Source: a bacterium
Lineage (GTDB): Bacteria > Ratteibacteria > UBA8468 > B48-G9 > JAFGKM01
Length of the DNA: 6,257 bases
Reading direction: 5' to 3'
Assembly: GCA_021157805.1 (NCBI GenBank)
Contig: JAGGVW010000251.1
Coordinates: 1-6,257, forward strand
The position numbers and the translations under genes are program-made. Positions 1 to 5,539 of this stretch are shown here, in pieces. The notes under the pieces were generated by a model, which worked only from the letters and a program-made list of their open reading frames with translations, was not told the origin of the DNA and searched no databases. The stretch's first letter is position 1; the number at the start of each line of letters is the position of its first letter.

Positions 1-263
1 AATATCACTTTTGACCAATCAGAATAATCACTTAAAGGATGGAATTTGACCTGTCCCATTGTTACATCATTTTCCAATCTTTCCCATATACATCCAAACT
101 CATCTTCCCATTTTGTCTCTGTCTTTACAGAAGGTTGCCAATTGGGGTCAGGGTCACAACCAACATGTATAAAATCAGAGCCAAATTCTTCAGGCAAATC
201 ATAGGGGATTCTTTCAGGTCCCTGAAAAAGAATTGCCCTTTTAACTATTTCTTTTGAAGTCAT
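1..263 (-). CDS. URO-D family protein (uroporphyrinogen decarboxylase / corrinoid methyltransferase-like), 5' part only
   Basis: The first 87 codons are present and the gene continues past the left edge. The N-terminus reads MTSKEIVKRAILFQGPERIP, the usual opening of the diverse URO-D superfamily. It is followed by an acidic, aromatic stretch (WEDEFGCIWERL, residues 52-63) and TMGQVKFHPL (68-77), typical of the methyltransferase-like URO-D proteins common in anaerobes rather than of haem-pathway HemE. Members move methyl groups to or from corrinoid or coenzyme M, or have unknown roles; the substrate cannot be told here and the catalytic core lies outside the window. The ATG is at 261-263, 3 nt after the stop of the V-ATPase C gene, with only a weak GGGTG ribosome site, so it is probably co-transcribed and translationally coupled. 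Family assignment is fairly sure; function is not. Confidence 0.8.
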   Translation of the reverse strand, partial: MTSKEIVKRAILFQGPERIPYDLPEEFGSDFIHVGCDPDPNWQPSVKTETKWEDEFGCIWERLENDVTMGQVKFHPLSDYSDWSKVI

Positions 264-266
264 TTT

Positions 267-1172
267 TTACACCCATTGATAAGGTGGAATTGCCCACTTT
301 TTTAATATTTCTGTTTCTACATTATAAAACTTTCCTGTAAATAACCTGTGGATTAAGTCAAGTTCAATTTCTCTTGCAACAAAATAAGAAAATATTGTTT
401 CTATCCCATAAGGTATAATCCTTCCTTTCTTTAAATAATTCATAATAACTTTATATCTTTCTATTTCAAAATTTTTTTCATCCACAGGAGTTTTTATAAT
501 CTTATATTCACTTTTAAAACTTTTAAATAGATTCTCTTGTTGTAAAAATTTTTCTCTTTTTATATTTCCTCCTTTTATCAAAAAAGATGTAATTATCTTT
601 TCATCTTTTCTTTTCTTCAATATATAGGTTGAAAGATTTGCAAAATCAATTTCAATTTTTCCGTATCTCTCAATAAATTCAGAACGGTAGGAATTTAAAA
701 TATTATAAAGCTGGATGTAATATTCATTTTTAAGGTTAAGGAGTTTTTCTTCAATATCTTTTTTCCCTTTCACTATTTCCACGCCTTTTTTTAAAAAATC
801 AGGCACCTCTATTTTCCTCTCCTCTACACTTCTTTTCAATATCTGTCCTGGTAAATTCCCTGGATAGACAAAATTTTCTTTTCCCTCTGCAATAAGTTTG
901 AGATTAAAAAAGTCATTTTTAAGGAGAAAAATTTTTAAAAGAGATGGAGCATATTTTTCAACCTCTCTATAAAAATTTTCCCTCTCTTTATTAAAAAATT
1001 CAGATACTTCTTCTGCACTTGATACATTTGAAGGTAGTTTATAAAATGATTTTCCAGTTAGAGCAACAAATTCAGTTAAACTTTTTACTTCTATCAATTT
1101 CTGAATTTGCTGATATGTTAAAAATCTTTTTTCAAGTGATTTAACCCTTCCACTTTCAGAATAAATATCCAT
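267..1172 (-). CDS. atpC: V/A-type ATP synthase subunit C (AC39/d family)
   Basis: Subunit C is the funnel-shaped socket that joins the central stalk (D/F) to the membrane K ring in V/A-type ATPases. With the chosen start the protein is 301 residues, slightly shorter than typical homologues (about 320-335). Family signs: the N-terminal SGRVKSLEKRFLT (residues 7-19), LLKNDFFNLKLIAEGK (83-98), and the C-terminal YGIETIFSYFVAREIELDLI (255-274) followed by HRLFTGK, matching the AC39 signature of a helix with AKENE-like residues. The frame is open upstream to 1277, but the extra 35 residues are basic, lie inside the glycosylase gene and precede the conserved start, so ATG 1170-1172 is preferred. 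A modest AAGAG site precedes it. It overlaps the 3' end of the uracil-DNA glycosylase gene by 17 nt and is followed 3 nt later by the URO-D-like gene. Confidence 0.9.
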   Translation of the reverse strand: MDIYSESGRVKSLEKRFLTYQQIQKLIEVKSLTEFVALTGKSFYKLPSNVSSAEEVSEFFNKERENFYREVEKYAPSLLKIFLLKNDFFNLKLIAEGKENFVYPGNLPGQILKRSVEERKIEVPDFLKKGVEIVKGKKDIEEKLLNLKNEYYIQLYNILNSYRSEFIERYGKIEIDFANLSTYILKKRKDEKIITSFLIKGGNIKREKFLQQENLFKSFKSEYKIIKTPVDEKNFEIERYKVIMNYLKKGRIIPYGIETIFSYFVAREIELDLIHRLFTGKFYNVETEILKKWAIPPYQWV

Positions 1173-1773
1173 CTTTTTTCTCTTTATTACTTTCTTTTCT
1201 CTCCATTTCCATAACTTCTTTAATTTTTTCAAAATCCTTCTGTAAGATTTTATATCTATCAGGGTTATAGACAGCAACAGCAGGATGGTAAAGAGGAATT
1301 ATAAAAATGCCATTTTTTTCATAAATATTTCCATGAATTTTGCTTATTGTAGAACTTTCATCTATTGAAAATCTTTTAAATATTTCTCTCATTGAATATC
1401 TTCCAAGACAGGCAATAATTTCAGGATTTATTATTTCTAACTGTTTTGTCAGGAAATAAGAGCATTTTTCAATTTCTTCATCTAAAGGGTCTCTGTTATT
1501 TGGCGGTCGGCATTTAATCACATTCGTTATATAAATGTCATCTCTTTCCATCTGGATTGATGAAAGAAGAAGGTCAAGAACTTCTCCTGCTTTACCGCAA
1601 AAAGGAATACCCCTTTTATCTTCATTAAAACCGGGACCCTCTCCAACAAATAAAACTCTGCTTTCAGGATTTCCTTTTCCAAAAACAACATTGGTTCTGC
1701 TTCTATAAAGTTTACACTTTTTACAGTTTTTTGCTTCTTCTTCTATTTTTTCAAGTTCACTTTTCTTGTTCAT
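1156..1773 (-). CDS. udg: Family 4 (type 4) uracil-DNA glycosylase, [4Fe-4S]
   Basis: Removes uracil, the product of cytosine deamination, from DNA as the first step of base-excision repair. The 205-residue protein has the iron-sulfur ligands C17-x2-C20 and C88-x15-C104. Motif A is GEGPGFNEDKRGIPFCGKAG (44-63), in which F58 would stack on uracil. TNVIKCRPPNNRDP (83-96) and the catalytic-loop motif YHPAVAVYNP (162-171) complete the family-4 set. Length fits the family (about 190-220). The frame extends 6 codons upstream to a TTG, but ATG 1771-1773 is preferred because it starts just before the Cys motif and shortens the overlap. It overlaps the E gene before it and the C gene after it by 17 nt each. 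Oddities are Cys59 where Val is usual (PFVGRAG) and a lysine-rich C-terminal tail (residues 186-201). Its position inside an ATPase operon is unusual; co-transcription is inferred from the overlaps. Confidence 0.95.
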   Translation of the reverse strand: MNKKSELEKIEEEAKNCKKCKLYRSRTNVVFGKGNPESRVLFVGEGPGFNEDKRGIPFCGKAGEVLDLLLSSIQMERDDIYITNVIKCRPPNNRDPLDEEIEKCSYFLTKQLEIINPEIIACLGRYSMREIFKRFSIDESSTISKIHGNIYEKNGIFIIPLYHPAVAVYNPDRYKILQKDFEKIKEVMEMERKESNKEKKDGYLF

Positions 1774-2302
1774 TAAAAAGTTTTTCAGCAATTTCTTTTC
1801 TTAATCTTTCACCAAATACTTTTTTTATTATATCCCAGGAAAATTCAATATCCCATTTTTCTTCCTGGATTAAAAATTTATCCTTTATTTTTTTATCTTT
1901 TACAATATCATAACCATCCATTTTTACATCAGCGCTTTCAGGAATTAAAATTTTAAGTTCTTTTTTATCATCTACTTTTGATAGTAATGATGAAATAATC
2001 TTTCCCATATTTTTGTTTAAGTATTCATTAAATTTCTTTTCTATCTCTTCTTCACATCTTTTTATCAATTCATTTTTTAATGAGAGAAGTTCTTTATTTT
2101 TCTCAATCTTGAAATTCACAATATCATTTGAAATCTTACTATCAATTACTTTCTTCAATCTCTTTTCTTTCTCTTCATAATCTCTGTCAATTTTATTCTT
2201 TTCCTTTTCCCATTCAGAATTCAAGAAATTTTTCGCTTCCTCTATTATCGTTTTACTTTTTTCTTCCGCTTCTTCCATTATTTTCTTAATAAGATTTTTC
2301 AT
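1757..2302 (-). CDS. atpE: V/A-type ATP synthase subunit E (peripheral stalk)
   Basis: Subunit E pairs with subunit G/H to form the peripheral stalk that holds the catalytic A3B3 head against rotation. The 181-residue protein has the family layout. Residues 1 to about 105 are a highly charged Lys/Glu-rich helix with long heptad-like stretches (EEAEEKSKTIIEEAKNFL, 10-27), expected to form a coiled coil. Residues from about 113 form a small alpha/beta head with ELKILIPESADV (115-126) and the C-terminal FGERLRKEIAEKLF (163-176), which is the usual end of the family. The gene starts 2 nt after the stop of subunit K. Only a distant GGAG, about 13 nt upstream, could serve as ribosome site, so translation is probably coupled to K. 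Low sequence identity is normal for this subunit; the operon position supports the call. Confidence 0.88.
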   Translation of the reverse strand: MKNLIKKIMEEAEEKSKTIIEEAKNFLNSEWEKEKNKIDRDYEEKEKRLKKVIDSKISNDIVNFKIEKNKELLSLKNELIKRCEEEIEKKFNEYLNKNMGKIISSLLSKVDDKKELKILIPESADVKMDGYDIVKDKKIKDKFLIQEEKWDIEFSWDIIKKVFGERLRKEIAEKLFNEQEK

Positions 2303-2304
2303 TT

Positions 2305-2778
2305 TTATATTTTTACTCCAAAAAGTAAAAATATTGAAGCAACAAGAGCCAGAACTGCATATGTCTCAACAAGGGCTCCATAAACCATTGCTCTCATACT
2401 TGCTTCTGGATGCTTTGAAGCAACTGAAATTCCAGCAGCACAAACTTTTCCCTGATGAATTGCAGAAAAAAGCCCTGAAATTGCTATAGGGAGACAGGAA
2501 AGCATAATTTGAAAACCAGCAGATGGAGAAATCACAGTTGTTTTTCCTCCAAGAATTCCCACTTTCATAATCACAAGAAAACCTGTTAAAAATCCATAAA
2601 TTCCCTGTGTCCCTGGGAGAGCAACAAGTAAAAGCATTGTCCCGAATTTTTCTGGTTCTTCTGATAAAACCCCATTTGCTTCTCTTCCGACATAACCAAT
2701 TCCTATACTTGAACCAATACCACAGAGAAAAATTGCAAGTCCTGCACCAAGTAAAGCATATAGAAGACCGGCGTCCAT
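2305..2778 (-). CDS. atpK: V/A-type ATP synthase subunit K, proteolipid rotor ring, likely Na+-binding
   Basis: Forms the membrane rotor ring that carries the coupling ion. The 157-residue protein contains two fused hairpins, four membrane helices (about 5-29, 47-74, 87-108, 131-155), like the 156-residue Enterococcus hirae NtpK. Hairpin 1 carries LPGTQGIYGF (54-63) with Gln58 where an acidic residue would sit; hairpin 2 carries the ion-binding Glu138 in VETYAVLAL (137-145). By alignment L54, T57, Q58, Q109 and E138 match the Na+ ligands L61, T64, Q65, Q110 and E139 of E. hirae, and Y61 matches Y68, so Na+ rather than H+ coupling is inferred. One ion site per subunit is expected. It starts 1 nt after etfA stops, with an excellent GGAGG site inside the end of etfA. 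Subunit I, usually just upstream, is absent. Confidence 0.96.
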   Translation of the reverse strand: MDAGLLYALLGAGLAIFLCGIGSSIGIGYVGREANGVLSEEPEKFGTMLLLVALPGTQGIYGFLTGFLVIMKVGILGGKTTVISPSAGFQIMLSCLPIAISGLFSAIHQGKVCAAGISVASKHPEASMRAMVYGALVETYAVLALVASIFLLFGVKI

Positions 2779-2779
2779 T

Positions 2780-3964
2780 TTATCCTCCCTTAATTTGTTT
2801 TATTTTTTTAATCACCAGTGGAACTATTTCAAAAAGGTCTCCGACAACACCAAGATTTGCAACTTTAAAAATAGGTGCCTCTCGGTCTTTATTTATTGCA
2901 ATAATAAAATCAGATGTCTGCATACCAGCAAGATGCTGTATTGCTCCAGATATTCCACACGCAATATAAATTTTTGGTTTGACTGTTTTTCCAGTTTGTC
3001 CAACCTGATGAGGGTAAGGAATCCATCCAGAATCAACAGCAGCACGGGAAGCACCAACTGCTCCACCTAAAAGAGAGGCGAATTCCTTTATTATATCAAA
3101 ATTTTCAGGTCCCTTCATTCCTCTTCCACCAGAAACAATTATTTCTGCTTCCTGAAGGTCAACTACATTTTCAACCTTTTCCCTTCCAAGAATTTCAACA
3201 TTTCCATCATCTTCAACTTCTATATTTTCTTCAATTATATTTCCATCTTTTCCATCAATAACTTCTGCAGGTGAGAAAATTTTAGGTCTTATTGTTGCCA
3301 TTTGAGGTCTGTGATATTTACATATAATTTTTGCCATCAGATTTCCACCAAAGGTAGGCCTTGTCTGAACCAAAAGTCCTGTTTCCTCATCAATATCAAT
3401 ATCTGTGCAGTCAGCAGTCAGTCCTGTTTTTATTTTTGCAGCAACAGATGGGATGAAAGACCTTCCTATCATCGTAGCAGCAGCAATAACAATGTTTGGT
3501 TTATATTTATTTATGAGTTTTGAGAATGCATCGGCAAATGTCTGTTCTTTGAAATTTTCAAGTTTTTCATTTTTTATAACATACACATTATTACATCCCC
3601 TTTTAATAAGCTCTGGAGCAAGAGAAGAAACATTTTTGCCAAAGAGAACTCCTGAAATTTCCTGATTTATTTTTTCTTTAATTTTAAGGCAGGCGGAAAG
3701 CATTTCATAGGAAACAGGAGAAATATTTTCATCTTTTGTTTCAGCAAAAAACCATATTCCCTCATACTTTGATGTATCAATTTCTTCCTTTTTTTCCTCT
3801 TCTTTATAAAGTGCCTTTTCAGGACAGTTTTTTACACATAATCCACAGAGAGTGCATTTTTCATTTATAAAAATTTTATTATCTTTTATTTCAATTGCAT
3901 CAAAAGGACAAACATCTATACACACCTTACAGAGAGTACATTTTTCATAAGTTACTTTTATCAT
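2780..3964 (-). CDS. etfA: Electron transfer flavoprotein alpha subunit with N-terminal 2[4Fe-4S] ferredoxin domain
   Basis: EtfA binds FAD and shuttles electrons between NADH, ferredoxin and an acyl-CoA or hydroxyacid dehydrogenase. The 394-residue protein begins with a bacterial ferredoxin domain: C9, C12, C15, C19 and C37, C40, C43, C47, each CxxCxxCxxxCP. A charged linker (54-66) leads to the Etf alpha/beta domain. The C-terminal FAD domain shows GGRGMKGPENF (279-289), GASRAAVDSGW (304-314), VGQTGK (321-326) and GISGAIQH (337-344). Fused ferredoxin is known from bifurcating Etfs such as CarE of the Acetobacterium woodii caffeyl-CoA reductase complex. No partner dehydrogenase is in the window, so the electron acceptor is unknown. 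The ATG overlaps the etfB stop by one base (TAATG), with GGGAG at 3972-3976 as ribosome site. Confidence 0.96.
   Translation of the reverse strand: MIKVTYEKCTLCKVCIDVCPFDAIEIKDNKIFINEKCTLCGLCVKNCPEKALYKEEEKKEEIDTSKYEGIWFFAETKDENISPVSYEMLSACLKIKEKINQEISGVLFGKNVSSLAPELIKRGCNNVYVIKNEKLENFKEQTFADAFSKLINKYKPNIVIAAATMIGRSFIPSVAAKIKTGLTADCTDIDIDEETGLLVQTRPTFGGNLMAKIICKYHRPQMATIRPKIFSPAEVIDGKDGNIIEENIEVEDDGNVEILGREKVENVVDLQEAEIIVSGGRGMKGPENFDIIKEFASLLGGAVGASRAAVDSGWIPYPHQVGQTGKTVKPKIYIACGISGAIQHLAGMQTSDFIIAINKDREAPIFKVANLGVVGDLFEIVPLVIKKIKQIKGG
2783..2791 (-). promoter_or_regulatory. Strong ribosome binding site for subunit K inside the etfA 3' end
   Basis: On the minus strand this reads AAGGGAGGA, close to a perfect anti-16S match, 4 nt before the ATG at 2776-2778. 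It lies within the last codons of etfA (Lys-Gly-Gly). It is among the strongest sites in the operon, which fits the need for many K copies per complex. Confidence 0.75.
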
Positions 3965-4749
3965 TATACTACTCCCATTTCTTTAAGTTGTTTAACAATT
4001 TCTTCTGCTAAATCTTCTGCTTCTCCTTCAATAACCTTCCCTTCTTTTTTTAATTCCTGTGTCCAGACATCAATAACTCTTGTTGGTGAACCATCCTGTC
4101 CGAAAAATTTTTCATCTCCCCCGATTTGTTCTGCTGTTAATTTCTTTATCTCTGCTTTTTTTGCTTTTAAAAGTCCCTTTAGAGATGGTATTCTTGGTTC
4201 ATTAATTTCTTTGACAACTGTAATTAAAACAGGGAGTTTAACTTTTACTTTTTCGTAATGGTCTTCCATCAATCTAACACACTCCATAACATCTTCTGAT
4301 ATATTTTCAATTTTGCTAACATATGTCACATATGGAATATTTAAAAATTCAGCCACTTCAGGTCCTACCTGTCCTGTGCTTCCATCAAGGGTTTCCCTTC
4401 CGCATATTATAATATCAAAATTTCCTATTTTTTTAATTCCACAACTTAAAGTATAAGAAGTCGCAAGAGTATCACTTCCTGCAAATTTCTTATCTGTAAG
4501 CAAAATTCCATAATCCACTCCCATTGCTATTGCTTCTTTCAATGCTTCTTCTGCCTGTGGAGGTCCCATAGAAATTGAAATAACCTCTCCACCAAATCTT
4601 TCTTTTAGTCGTATCCCTTCTTCAATAGCATAAGTATCATAGGGATTTATTATACTTTTTACTCCTTCTCTCACAATTCTCTTTGTTTCAGGGTCAATTC
4701 TCACATCAAGAGATTCAGGAACCTGTTTTAAACAAACAACTATTTTCAT
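3964..4749 (-). CDS. etfB: Electron transfer flavoprotein beta subunit
   Basis: Partner of EtfA; in bifurcating Etfs the beta subunit carries the flavin that accepts the hydride from NADH. The 261-residue length is usual. Visible motifs are the N-terminal KIVVCLKQVPES (2-13), NPYDTYAIEEG (35-45), the SMGPPQAEEALKEAIAMG segment (60-77), FAGSDTLATSYTL (89-101), and the nucleotide/flavin-binding GRETLDGSTGQVGPEVAE (117-134). The LPVLITVVKEINEPRIPSL segment (172-190) is the EtfB signature region. It is the first gene of the minus-strand unit, with a good GAGGG site 6 nt before the ATG and a strong promoter about 40 nt upstream. The ferredoxin domain on EtfA favours a bifurcating (low-potential) type; whether this pair bifurcates is inferred. 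Confidence 0.96.
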   Translation of the reverse strand: MKIVVCLKQVPESLDVRIDPETKRIVREGVKSIINPYDTYAIEEGIRLKERFGGEVISISMGPPQAEEALKEAIAMGVDYGILLTDKKFAGSDTLATSYTLSCGIKKIGNFDIIICGRETLDGSTGQVGPEVAEFLNIPYVTYVSKIENISEDVMECVRLMEDHYEKVKVKLPVLITVVKEINEPRIPSLKGLLKAKKAEIKKLTAEQIGGDEKFFGQDGSPTRVIDVWTQELKKEGKVIEGEAEDLAEEIVKQLKEMGVV

Positions 4750-4785
4750 CTCTACCCTCTTTATTAAAAAAATATTTTAGGATAT

Positions 4786-4813
4786 ATTATACCATTGATG
4801 TTATTTTTGTAAA
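4786..4813 (-). promoter_or_regulatory. Sigma-70-type promoter for the etfBA-ATPase operon
   Basis: On the minus strand the -35 box is TTTACA (4808-4813) and the -10 box is TATAAT (4786-4791), with a 16-bp spacer. TGG directly before the -10 makes an extended -10 (TGnTATAAT). Expected transcription start is near 4779, giving a leader of about 30 nt before etfB; no riboswitch or attenuator fits in that length. Confidence 0.75.
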
Positions 4814-4815
4814 CT

Positions 4816-4843
4816 TTCACATTTTTTATAATAGAGGTATAAT
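4816..4843 (+). promoter_or_regulatory. Sigma-70-type promoter for the 4870 membrane-protein gene
   Basis: TTCACA (4816-4821), 5 of 6 bases matching the -35 consensus, lies 16 bp before TATAAT (4838-4843). The start would be near 4850, about 20 nt before the ATG. A second TATAAT at 4827-4832 lacks a convincing -35 box. The -35 boxes of this and the divergent promoter are only 2 bp apart, so simultaneous RNA polymerase binding is unlikely. Confidence 0.6.
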
Positions 4844-4858
4844 TACTGAAAATTCTCT

Positions 4859-4864
4859 GGAGGG
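4859..4864 (+). promoter_or_regulatory. Ribosome binding site deciding the 4870 start
   Basis: GGAGGG lies 5 nt before ATG 4870. The good spacing fixes the start of the otherwise unrecognised gene and argues that it is really translated. Confidence 0.75.
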
Positions 4865-4869
4865 TTTCT

Positions 4870-5421
4870 ATGAAGAAGAAAAGAAATAGCGTATATGATA
4901 AATTTGAAATAAAAAGAAAAGGAACGATTGAGGAGAATATTGATAAACTTAAAGAAGACCTCGGGGTTTACCTAGAAGGAGCAGAAGATATAAAGTATGA
5001 CAAAGAAAAAGAAGAAAAATTTATAAGCCCTGTTAAAAGAGAGAAAACTGAAGACCATCCTCCTTCAGATTTTGTAAATAGTTTTACTGAAAAGGGAAAA
5101 ATACAGAAAGAAAAGATAAATGTAGAATTGAAGTTCAATAAAAAGTTACTAATTATTCCTTTTTTAACTTTGCTCCTTTTAATAATTTTTATGAAAGTGG
5201 CTATCTTTAAATATGAAACTGCTCCCAAAAAAGATATTGATATTCCTGGGATAGAAATAAAGTCCATTTTTTACTACAACATTTTTGGAAAAAAAATAAA
5301 AGAAAAGACAATTCTTATTATAGGAAATAAAACAGTTATTATACCAATTTCTGCTGAAAAATGGATAAGTTTGCCAGAAGAGAAAAAACTAAAATATCTC
5401 AAAGTTTTTCAAAAAGAATAA
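4870..5421 (+). CDS. Hypothetical single-pass membrane protein
   Basis: I do not recognise this 183-residue protein. Residues 1-92 are highly charged (Lys/Glu-rich) and probably mostly disordered or helical. One membrane helix follows at about 93-113 (LLIIPFLTLLLLIIFMKVAIF), flanked on the N-side by KFNKK. A C-terminal region of about 70 residues has alternating hydrophobic segments (ITEKTILIIGNK-like, around 143-161), suggesting a small beta-rich domain. Lysines flank both ends of the helix; N-inside orientation is the likelier, with the C-terminal part outside. No signal peptidase site, lipobox or cysteine is seen. A good promoter and ribosome site precede it. The stop codon ends 1 nt before the tRNA-Glu gene on the opposite strand. 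Codon use is as AT-rich as its neighbours, so no sign of transfer. That the gene is real is likely; its function is unknown. Confidence 0.8.
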   Translation: MKKKRNSVYDKFEIKRKGTIEENIDKLKEDLGVYLEGAEDIKYDKEKEEKFISPVKREKTEDHPPSDFVNSFTEKGKIQKEKINVELKFNKKLLIIPFLTLLLLIIFMKVAIFKYETAPKKDIDIPGIEIKSIFYYNIFGKKIKEKTILIIGNKTVIIPISAEKWISLPEEKKLKYLKVFQKE

Positions 5422-5493
5422 TAGCCCCAACGGGATTCGAACCCGTGCCTGATGGCTGAGAACCACCTATCCTGACCACTAGACGATGGGGCC
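5422..5493 (-). tRNA. tRNA-Glu, anticodon CTC
   Basis: The minus strand folds into a full cloverleaf of 72 nt. Acceptor is GGCCCCA paired with TGGGGCT, discriminator A; D-stem GTCT/GGAT; anticodon stem GGTGG/CCATC around loop TTCTCAG, giving anticodon CTC, which reads GAG; T-arm ACGGG-TTCGAAT-CCCGT. The variable loop AGGC and the GTCTAG D-arm are glutamate-type. CCA is not encoded, so a CCA-adding enzyme is needed. The first pair 1-72 is a G-U wobble and 10-25 is also G-U, both slightly unusual. The last tRNA base directly follows the stop codon of the converging gene. Confidence 0.95.
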
Positions 5494-5510
5494 TTTGCTT
5501 TTGTGTTAAA

Positions 5511-5539
5511 ATAATACTTAAAGAGGAAAAATATGTCAA
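5511..5539 (-). promoter_or_regulatory. Promoter of tRNA-Glu
   Basis: On the minus strand a perfect -35 TTGACA (5534-5539) is followed after 17 bp by TATTAT (5511-5516). The -10 lies 17 nt before the mature tRNA 5' end, leaving a leader of about 10 nt for RNase P. The -35 box overlaps codons 1-3 of the plus-strand PHP gene. Confidence 0.8.

Noticed and set aside
39..257. 72-codon plus-strand open frame
   Set aside because: It lies antisense to the well-supported URO-D-like gene and shows no domain or good ribosome site.
1173..1277. N-terminal 35-residue extension of subunit C to an upstream start
   Set aside because: It is a basic stretch coded in the overlap with the glycosylase gene; the conserved AC39 start (SGRVKSLEKR) follows the ATG at 1172 directly.
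1774..1791. TTG start giving the glycosylase six more residues
   Set aside because: It would overlap the E gene by 35 nt and use a rare start codon; the ATG at 1773 already includes the full family-4 domain.
2607..3665. Several plus-strand open frames of 73-120 codons
   Set aside because: They are antisense shadows of the subunit K and etfA genes, with Cys/Ser-rich low-complexity products and no family signal.
4750..4869. Possible riboswitch or leader RNA before etfB
   Set aside because: The predicted leader is only about 30 nt and no stable stem with a T-run is seen.
4968..5267. 99-codon minus-strand open frame with hydrophobic stretches
   Set aside because: It is antisense to the 4870-5421 gene, which has the better promoter, ribosome site and codon use; the Phe/Ser-rich product is typical of a Lys/Glu-rich gene read backwards.
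5395..5421. Hairpin AGTTTTTCAAAAAG as a terminator for the tRNA
   Set aside because: The stem is short and made only of A-T pairs apart from its ends, too weak to call an intrinsic terminator.
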